Made by a program: the position numbers and the translations under genes
The notes under the pieces: model-generated
Seen by the model: only the letters and a program-made list of their open reading frames with translations
The model's database searches: none
What the model was told of the DNA's origin: nothing
Source: Rubrobacteraceae bacterium
Lineage (GTDB): Bacteria; Actinomycetota; Rubrobacteria; Rubrobacterales; Rubrobacteraceae
DNA length: 35,377 nucleotides
Assembly: GCA_023511405.1 (NCBI GenBank)
Contig: JAIMBO010000016.1
Coordinates: 1 to 35,377 of the forward strand
Direction: 5' to 3'
In this document: piece after piece, positions 30,570 through 35,377 of the stretch
How positions within the stretch are numbered: position 1 is the first letter of the stretch
Layout: the number at the start of each line of letters is the position of its first letter

Positions 30570-31379
30570 TCAGTAGATGGCACTGTTCTCCACCTGCCGG
30601 CGGTACCCCGCCGGATCCGTCTCGATCAGCTGCAGTATGGCCGGGGCCTGGGCGGCGTCGCTGTGCTGCAGCAGATGCCGCGCCTGGGCGTATTTGCCTT
30701 CGACCACGAGCGCGTCCGCCATCGCCAGCTGCATCGACTTCGAAAGCTCCTCGAGCCGGGCTCTGTCGGCGCCGCTCGTGCCCCGCATCATCTTCTTCAG
30801 GCGGAACCTGGCCTGCCGGATGTACCTGAGCCCCTTCTCCGGCTTGCCGGTGCGCACGTAGATCCGACCCAGGTCGTAGAGTCCCTGGACGGTGATCTTG
30901 TTGGCGTTCTCGAGTTGCTGGTAGACCCTGCCCGCGGCCCTCAGCTTGTTCTCCCTCACCAACACCTGGGCGAGCGCGTCGCTCACCATCGTCGCGTGTG
31001 GGTTGAGCCGGAGGGCTTCTCTGTACGATTTCTCCGCGGCCGCGAGGTCGTTCAGCCTGGAGGCCTGCAGGTTGCCGAGCAGGAGGTAGAGGGCGAAGTT
31101 GTGGGGATCACGCGATATCGCCTCGCGCAACGCCTCCGCCGCCGCACGGTCGTCGCCCTGCGTCTGCAGCAGGTAGGACTGTAGCTCCAGCGGCTCCGGA
31201 CTGAAGGGATCGAGCCTCGCCGCCGTCCTTATGCTCTGCATCGCCCCCCTGTGATCCCCCGCCGCAGCCAGACGCTGCTCCTCGCTCATGTAGTGGTCGG
31301 AGAGCCTTATCGAAAGGGCGAGCATGAACAGCACGCCAACCAGCAACCCGGCGGAGATTCTCAGGATCACACGAGTCAA
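30570..31379 (-). CDS. TPR-repeat membrane-anchored protein
   Basis: A 269-residue protein. One N-terminal hydrophobic helix (ILRISAGLLVGVLFMLALSI) anchors it in the membrane. Tetratricopeptide repeats follow: EEQRLAAAGDHRGAMQSIRT, PEPLELQSYLLQTQGDDRAA, NFALYLLLGNLQASRLNDLA and DALAQVLVRENKLRAAGRVY, then YDLGRIYVRTGKPEKGLRYI. The TPR superhelix mediates protein contacts. Linked to a Wzy-like polymerase, it may correspond to the TPR domain often fused to the C terminus of such polymerases. The start is TTG at 31379 with a weak SD. It is the first gene of the EPS locus on this strand and follows the LPNTG protein terminator. Confidence 0.85.
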   Translation of the reverse strand: MTRVILRISAGLLVGVLFMLALSIRLSDHYMSEEQRLAAAGDHRGAMQSIRTAARLDPFSPEPLELQSYLLQTQGDDRAAAEALREAISRDPHNFALYLLLGNLQASRLNDLAAAEKSYREALRLNPHATMVSDALAQVLVRENKLRAAGRVYQQLENANKITVQGLYDLGRIYVRTGKPEKGLRYIRQARFRLKKMMRGTSGADRARLEELSKSMQLAMADALVVEGKYAQARHLLQHSDAAQAPAILQLIETDPAGYRRQVENSAIY

Positions 31380-31436
31380 GCACTCTCACCGCACCAGAGG
31401 ATATCCGCATCCCCAACCGAATACAAGAAACAAGAT

Positions 31437-31467
31437 GTAACGGGCCCCGTTCATCGGGGCCCGTTAC
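31437..31467. terminator. strong terminator of the LPNTG protein gene
   Basis: A perfect 13-bp stem (31437-31449 with 31455-31467) has the loop TTCAT. On the minus strand the hairpin follows the surface-protein stop at 31500 by about 33 bases and is followed by ATCTTGTTTCTTGT. It separates that gene from the EPS operon. The apex again contains CATCGGG on the plus strand. Confidence 0.8.
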
Positions 31468-31499
31468 ACTAACCCTTGGGAACCGGTCTTCGCCGGTGA

Positions 31500-31952
31500 C
31501 TACCTCAGCATCCTGCGGGCGAGCAGACCACCGCCGACGAGGAGCGCACCAGCGCCGAGCGCCACCACCGAGGCACCACCGGTGTTCGGGAGAACACTGG
31601 CCGCCGCACCGGACGCGGAGGAAGCCGCGCTGCTCACGGAGGCGCTGCTCGAGTACTGCGAGCTGGCAGCCGAGCTGCTGATGGAGCTGATGATGTTCTG
31701 CACCTGGCTCACGCTGATGTTACAAGTCTGAGCTATCTGCTGGACGTTGTAGTTGTTGCCGTACTGGCTGTACTGGACCGTGCCAGCCTCCTGCTGCACC
31801 GCGTTCTGCACGCACTGCACGTCGTTCGTGCCACCCTGAGCACCAGCCGCGCCACCGCTCTGGGCGTTGGACCCGGCAGCCTGCGCGAAGGCCGGGGCCG
31901 CGACGGCGAGCACCATCGCCAGCATGGCGGCCAACAGCATTACCTTCTTCAA
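31500..31952 (-). CDS. small LPNTG sortase-anchored, Ser/Ala/Gln-rich surface protein
   Basis: A 150-residue secreted wall protein. The TTG at 31952 is chosen because GGAGGT lies 7 bases before it. The signal peptide is KKVMLLAAMLAMVLAVAAPA, cleaved near AFAQA. The mature part has a Gln/Asn/Gly segment, NDVQCVQNAVQQEAGTV and YNVQQIAQTCNISVSQVQNI with two cysteines, then a low-complexity Ser/Ala/Tyr stretch. The C terminus has LPNTG, a 20-residue hydrophobic helix (ASVVALGAGALLVGGGLLA) and a basic tail RRMLR, the complete sortase sorting signal. Sortase would attach it to the cell wall. The role is unknown; adhesin or spacer is possible. The gene has its own promoter and terminator. Confidence 0.88.
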   Translation of the reverse strand: MKKVMLLAAMLAMVLAVAAPAFAQAAGSNAQSGGAAGAQGGTNDVQCVQNAVQQEAGTVQYSQYGNNYNVQQIAQTCNISVSQVQNIISSISSSAASSQYSSSASVSSAASSASGAAASVLPNTGGASVVALGAGALLVGGGLLARRMLR

Positions 31953-31995
31953 ATCCTCTACCTCCTGTCTCGAGGACCCTCCCTGACGGGGATGA

Positions 31996-32037
31996 ATTTT
32001 CCCACGTCAAAATATGCGCGTCAACCAAAAATGACGC
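31996..32037 (-). promoter_or_regulatory. promoter and palindrome of the LPNTG protein gene
   Basis: On the minus strand TTGACG (32024-32019), a 17-base spacer and GAAAAT (32001-31996) form a promoter about 45 bases before the TTG start. The -35 box overlaps one arm of GCGTCA (32018-32023) / TGACGC (32032-32037). A further CGTCAA copy lies at 32005-32010 (inside CACGTCAAAA). Repeated CGTCA/TGACG units over a -35 box suggest a regulator site. Confidence 0.5.
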
Positions 32038-32093
32038 ACCTGCTTAGCTTTCCTTAACATTGCTCAATATTGTGTGGTGTTGTTGGTATGTAC

Positions 32094-32116
32094 AACCCTC
32101 TGTTGTGAGGGTTTTT
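32094..32116. terminator. hairpin at the 3' end of the CAP gene
   Basis: AACCCTC (32094-32100) pairs with GAGGGTT (32107-32113), followed on the plus strand by a run of five T (32112-32116). It directly abuts the stop codon of the CAP gene on the minus strand, where no T run follows the hairpin. It works best as a plus-strand terminator. Confidence 0.45.
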
Positions 32117-32429
32117 CAGCGTCTGGCTCTGGTTCCGAAGTCCACGGTGTACATGGTCACGTGTCTGTAACCCCTGTAGGTTCCCGCGCTGGTGCCGACC
32201 CCGATCTCGTGCAGGCGAGGATCGAGGATGTTGTGGCGGTGTGGCGGGCTGTGCATCCAGGCGTGCACGATGTTCCGGGGTGATCCTTTGTATCTCTGGC
32301 CCCAGGCGATGTTCTCCGCGTAGCGGATCCAGTGGTAACCGAAGCGGTGCAGCCTGCGGCCGACGCTACCGTGGGCGAAGAAATCGCGTCTTATCATGGC
32401 TCGGGAATGAGCCCGGGCGGCGCGTTCTA

Positions 32430-32451
32430 AGTATCTCAAAGATATAATTGA
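32430..32451 (+). repeat. left inverted repeat of the IS630-family element
   Basis: The repeat starts AGTATCTCAAAG. It matches the reverse complement of the right end at 17 of 22 positions, with the first eight bases identical. The transposase ATG begins four bases after its inner edge. Confidence 0.85.
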
Positions 32452-32454
32452 GGA

Positions 32455-33509
32455 ATGCCGCCATCACGACACATCCGACTTACTGAGGAAGAAGACGCCC
32501 AGCTCCGAGAGATCGAGCAGGATCCTTATCTCAAGGCCAAGGTACGCCTGCGCGCCCAGGTTTTGCGCCTTTCTAATCGAGGCTTGAACATGGCAAAGAT
32601 CGCCTCTTACACCGGTCGCTCTCCGGCGAGTATCGCTCGCGACTTCGAGCGCTGGAGAGAGCGTGGCCTGGAGGGATTGGCTGACGGTGCCGCGCCAGGC
32701 AATCCGCCACGCATCACCACAGAGATGGAAGCCTTCATGGAGGAGAAGCTCTCAGAGAAAGAGCGCACCTGGAATGCCACGCAACTGCTCGAGGTGCTAA
32801 AGGAGGAGTTCGGGCTCAAGGTGAGCCCGGAGGCGGTGCGCCAGCATCTGCACTCTATGGGCTATTCATGGAAGCGCACGCGCTACGTGCCCAACAAAGC
32901 GCCGGACCCCGAGAAGGAGCGCGAGGCCAGGGAAGAATTGGAGTCTCTCAAAAAGGGGCGGCCGAGGGAGAGATCATACTGAGGTACCTCGATGAGAGCG
33001 GCTTGTACTTATGCCTGCCTCCGACACACACCTGGACGAAAAAGGGACAAGCTCACCAGTACCGGGTGAGAAGCCGATGGGGTTCTGAGGGGCGCGTCAA
33101 CCTCATGGGCACGCTCTGTGTGGAAGGCGAAGACCGGGAGCGGCTGGAGTACAGGATGCTGGAAGGTTCGTGCAACTCCGGGGAAGTCCTTCTCTACCTG
33201 GAAGCCTTGGCGGAGAAAGCTCAGCGGGAGGACAAACCCTGCGTGGTGGTTTTGGACAACGCTCCGTTTCACACCGCCGGGGTAATCCGGGAGCGCGAGG
33301 CGGAGTGGGAGGCGAGGGGACTCACCCTGTACCGGCTGCCGGCCTACTGTCCACACCTGAACCTGATTGAGGCGGTGTGGCGCAGGCTCAAGGGCTTTTT
33401 GATGCCGCGCCGGTACTACGACTCGGTGGCTGAGTTGAAGCGGGCAGTGCTGCACGCTTTGCGGCTGCTGGGAGCTGTGGAGATTCAATGTTCACTTGGA
33501 GATACTTAG
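32455..33509 (+). CDS. IS630-family transposase, made by -1 frameshift
   Basis: The first frame (ATG 32455 to TGA 32982, 175 residues) holds the DNA-binding part: LTEEEDAQLREIEQDPYLKA, then NMAKIASYTGRSPASIARDF, and a second HTH around VSPEAVRQHLHSMGYSWKRT. The second frame, -1 relative to it, carries the DDE catalytic domain: Asp in RYLDESGLYL, Asp in VVLDNAPFHT and Glu in HLNLIEAVWRRLK. The frames join near AAAAAGGGG (32950-32958). There A AAG GGG allows tRNAs to re-pair at AAA GGG, a plausible programmed -1 slip giving about 351 residues. The stop TAG (33507-33509) is formed by the duplicated TA and the flanking G. A disabling frameshift mutation is the alternative. Confidence 0.88.
33485..33506 (-). 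repeat. right inverted repeat of the IS630-family element
   Basis: Ends GGAGATACT at 33506, the inverse of the left end. The last transposase codons lie inside this repeat. Confidence 0.85.
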
Positions 33510-33822
33510 CTTCGGGTTGAGGCAGAAAGTTCTGAGGTGGTGGCGACGTCGGATCCGGTTGTGGAGCACGAAGGTGCGCCGCTCCTTTGCCTTCAGGAAG
33601 ATCCTACCCCCGCCGCACTTTCTCACGTACCCTCCCGCGGACGAGCTCGCTGGCGTCTCTGCGCGGATCGAGGTGTCCCAGTAGAGCAGGATGACGAGCG
33701 CGACGACCGGCACCGCGCAGAGCGCGAGCACGGGATGTCTCATGATCGAACCCCCCTCCGAGTTCGCTCGAAGAACCAGAGGGTATGTTAACGGATGAGG
33801 GGAGCGGTTTCCTCCCGGCTGA

Positions 33823-34545
33823 CTATTTGTTTATGGATCTTATGAAGGTGACGATGAACACCGCCGAGACCAGCATCAGGGCCCCGGCCGCGATGAGCCC
33901 TAAGGAGACGAAGAAGATCGTCCCCGGGCTCGCCTTGCCCCACGCGCCCGTCGCCCAGACGAAGGCGAACAAGGAGGCGAAGAACGTCAGCAGGATCAGG
34001 ATCATGCCGCCCGGGAGGTCCCGGATCTGGATCGCCGCCCGCTCCAGCGCGTAGGTGAAGCGTCCGTGCGGGTAACCCGTCTGGCGGATGGAGTCGATCG
34101 CCTGCCGGAACTCCTCGTTGCCGGCGAGCCCGATGATGCGAGAGAGGTAGTAGGCCTCGGCCGGCGGTTTGCCCAGCTTCAGGAGCTCCAGGTAGTTGCG
34201 GCGGTAGAGGTCGACGGCCCTGGAGCTCGGGGAGGCGAGCTGCTTCAGGAAAGCATGGGTGTCGAGCCTGGAGGCGTAGCGGCGCGCCTCCTGCTGGACC
34301 TGCGGGCCCTCTCTTCCGGCCAGCTCGGAGACCTCCAGGAAGAACATCTCGCGTGAGAACTCGATGGCGCTCTGACGCTCGCGGCGGCGGGAGGAGATCT
34401 CGGTACGTATCCCGCGCGCGCGGTACTCCTCGCGCCGCAGACGATAGACGTGCTCCTGGTAGAACTCGCGCGTCTCCGGGTCCTCGGCTTCGTCCCGAAG
34501 CCTGTAGGCTTCTTCGAGGGTTTCCGGGATCTTTCTCTCTTCCAT
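33823..34545 (-). CDS. hypothetical protein with two C-terminal membrane helices
   Basis: A 240-residue protein. Residues 1-160 are soluble, charged and mostly helical (TLEEAYRLRDEAEDPETREF, EEYRARGIRTEISSRRRERQ). A middle segment reads SRAVDLYRRNYLELLKLGKP, then AIDSIRQTGYPHGRF. Two hydrophobic helices follow at about 178-200 (GGMILILLTFFASLFAFVWA) and 208-235 (TIFFVSLGLIAAGALMLVSA), ending in a short basic tail. It is probably a tail-anchored inner-membrane protein with a cytoplasmic domain. I recognise no family. The ATG at 34545 lacks a clear SD. It faces the disrupted CAP gene and has no obvious functional partner. Confidence 0.8.
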   Translation of the reverse strand: MEERKIPETLEEAYRLRDEAEDPETREFYQEHVYRLRREEYRARGIRTEISSRRRERQSAIEFSREMFFLEVSELAGREGPQVQQEARRYASRLDTHAFLKQLASPSSRAVDLYRRNYLELLKLGKPPAEAYYLSRIIGLAGNEEFRQAIDSIRQTGYPHGRFTYALERAAIQIRDLPGGMILILLTFFASLFAFVWATGAWGKASPGTIFFVSLGLIAAGALMLVSAVFIVTFIRSINK

Positions 34546-34639
34546 AGAGCTTAGCCTGTCCGTCCCCCGCTCTGGTACGGGTCAACCCCTCTTCCAAGCT
34601 CTAAGAATGATACCACGATCACCACCCCGCGGGATCTTC

Positions 34640-35137
34640 TCAGCCGCCCCTCGTCTCCTCCTCTTTCTCCTTCCAGAGCGAATAGTAGAGCGCCCCGCCG
34701 TGCACCCGGACGTCCAGGTGTCCGCCCTCGGCGAGCCCCTTCATCATCTCGTCGGCCTCCGCGACCGAGAGCGAGGTCTCCAGCGCGGCCTGCGCCGGGG
34801 TGAGCTCCCCGCGCGCCTGGAGCGCCCGCAGCAGTTCCCTCTCCTTGCCGGCTTTGGCGGGGGACATCTCGCGGGCGTCCGCGAGCCCCGCGATCCCTCT
34901 GGCGAAGAGCCTGATGGCCGGGAAGACGAGCCAGCCGAACACGAAGATCAGCCAGAAGAACTGTGGGTGGAAGACGAGAAGGAGCCCCACCCCGGTGAGG
35001 ATGATCCCCCCGACCACGACCCCGGTCACGGCCTGGGCCTTCGGGCTCATGTCCTCCAGGTCGAGGCCGAGGAACTCGTCCGGGTCCCGGTGGTGGCGCC
35101 GTTTCGGGGACCGGTCATATCCGATGTGGCAAGGCAT
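34640..35137 (-). CDS. hypothetical membrane protein with C-terminal winged-helix-like domain
   Basis: A 165-residue protein. The ATG at 35137 is chosen because GGAGAGG lies directly before it; the longer open frame (to 35257) would run through the promoter region of the next gene. The N terminus is His/Arg/Asp-rich (PKRRHHRDPDEFLGLDLEDM). Two hydrophobic segments follow at about 38-58 (VTGVVVGGIILTGVGLLLVF) and 62-80 (FFWLIFVFGWLVFPAI). The last 55 residues (LLRALQARGELTPAQAALET, then SVAEADEMMKGLAEGGHLDV) resemble a small winged helix that would face the cytoplasm. The family is unknown. It is divergent from the M20 peptidase gene. Confidence 0.78.
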   Translation of the reverse strand: MPCHIGYDRSPKRRHHRDPDEFLGLDLEDMSPKAQAVTGVVVGGIILTGVGLLLVFHPQFFWLIFVFGWLVFPAIRLFARGIAGLADAREMSPAKAGKERELLRALQARGELTPAQAALETSLSVAEADEMMKGLAEGGHLDVRVHGGALYYSLWKEKEEETRGG

Positions 35138-35255
35138 CCTCTCTCCGCCGTGGACGGGGGCGCTCTCTTCTGCGTATACCCGAAATATATCAGAGCCACC
35201 GCCTCCCCGGAGGAAAATGCTAATCTCTCGGAGGAGTCGACGAGAGGGAGGTGGC

Positions 35256-35377
35256 ATGGCGGCGGACGATCTGAACCGGCTGCTGGATGACGCCAGGGAG
35301 GGGTTCCTCGAGGAGCTGGTCGAGTTCCTGCGGATACCTTCGATCTCCGCTCAGGGTGGCGAGCGGTTCCGGGAGGG
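35256..35377 (+). CDS. M20-family peptidase/dipeptidase, N-terminal fragment
   Basis: The window ends 40 codons into this gene. The visible part, EGFLEELVEFLRIPSISAQG, is the characteristic opening of M20 metallopeptidases (dipeptidases and acylases), where a helix leads to the IPSIS turn before the zinc-binding domain. No catalytic residue is yet visible. The ATG at 35256 follows GGAGGT (35247-35252). A TGCTAATCT extended -10-like element at 35218-35226 lies upstream, so this gene probably begins its own transcription unit. Confidence 0.78.
   Translation, partial: MAADDLNRLLDDAREGFLEELVEFLRIPSISAQGGERFRE

Larger units (their letters stand above)
32430..33506 (+). mobile_element. IS630-family insertion sequence (1077 bp)
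   Basis: The element is bounded by imperfect 22-base inverted repeats starting AGTATCTC and flanked by the direct repeat TA (32428-32429 and 33507-33508). The outer flanking bases are C on the left and G on the right, so the original target was CTAG. That is the classical IS630 target with TA duplication. Inside is one transposase gene in two overlapping frames. The insertion lies inside the CAP-domain gene, with the transposase pointing opposite to it. The intact repeats and clean target duplication indicate recent arrival. Confidence 0.93.
32116..33743 (-). pseudogene. CAP-domain (SCP/PR1-like) secreted protein gene split by an IS630-family insertion
   Basis: Two minus-strand pieces form one gene. 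The 5' piece (33743 to 33509) encodes an N-terminal membrane segment (LALCAVPVVALVILL) and RRTFVLHNRIRRRHHLRTFC, ending LNPKL. The 3' piece begins ERAARAHSRAMIRRDFFAHG and has AENIAWG and HSPPHRHNILDPRLHEIG, the CAP-fold signatures. Removing the IS (32430-33506) and one TA restores ...AAG CTA GAA... in frame, giving a 182-residue protein. In the present sequence translation would stop after 83 residues, before most of the CAP domain. CAP proteins are extracellular and of varied function. The insertion looks recent, since both halves are otherwise intact. Confidence 0.93.

Noticed and set aside
32868-33509. Second transposase frame as an independent gene starting at 32868
   Set aside because: Its first third overlaps the first transposase frame and has no SD. 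The DDE domain begins after the slip site, so it is better read as the second half of one frameshifted gene.
34566-35290. Plus-strand open frame over the membrane-protein gene near 34.6-35.3 kb
   Set aside because: It is antisense to the gene 34640-35137, which has membrane helices and an SD. The plus frame is charged, repetitive and runs into the M20 gene start.
1-35377. CRISPR array, rRNA, tRNA or prophage genes
   Set aside because: No regularly spaced direct repeats, no rRNA-like stretches, no tRNA fold and no phage structural genes were found on either strand. The only mobile element is the IS630-type insertion.

Overview
The window looks like chromosomal DNA of a high-GC Gram-positive bacterium, most likely a Rubrobacter-type actinobacterium. 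This rests on the overall GC-rich composition, the frequent GTG/TTG starts behind strong Shine-Dalgarno (SD) sequences, an LPXTG-type sortase substrate, and family-level recognition of the proteins. No rRNA, tRNA or CRISPR array was seen. The genus is an inference.

Layout. Positions 1-9000 hold the 3' end of a clp ATPase gene, a WYL regulator with a perfect palindrome at its promoter, and a set of redox and detoxification genes: a VOC protein, an AraC regulator divergent from a zinc alcohol dehydrogenase, an aldo/keto reductase, an AhpD-like protein, a dienelactone hydrolase and a DHA2-type MFS exporter. The set ends with an OsmC-like gene whose peroxidatic Cys codon is an in-frame TGA followed by a SECIS-like hairpin. 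From 8.5 to 14.8 kb there is a strong promoter, a 32-codon leader ORF with competing hairpins, and an ABC exporter operon headed by a small charged protein. This is followed by a convergent penicillin-acylase-family gene and a second ABC exporter pair. From 14.9 to 18.6 kb lie a beta-hydroxyacid dehydrogenase, an MTH938-like protein, a tiny PCP_red-domain protein, an XRE regulator, a possibly structured intergenic region, and a two-gene unit with a molybdopterin oxidoreductase.

Positions 18.6-31.4 kb, all on the minus strand, are an exopolysaccharide locus. It contains a TPR protein, an O-antigen-ligase/polymerase-like protein, a sulfotransferase, a glycosyltransferase, a WecG/TagA/CpsF transferase, a secreted C39-like peptidase, a polyprenyl phosphate sugar-phosphate transferase, a sulfatase-superfamily protein, a small membrane protein, a Wzx-like flippase and a second sulfotransferase. 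Together these can initiate, extend, flip, polymerise and possibly sulfate a surface glycan. Positions 31.5-35.4 kb hold an LPNTG surface protein, a CAP-domain gene split by an IS630-family element, two unknown membrane proteins and the start of an M20 peptidase.

The most interesting observations are the putative selenocysteine OsmC (8006-8473), the leader-peptide attenuator upstream of the ABC exporter (8520-8801), and the IS630 insertion whose pre-insertion target can be rebuilt to the base and whose transposase stop codon is supplied by the target site.
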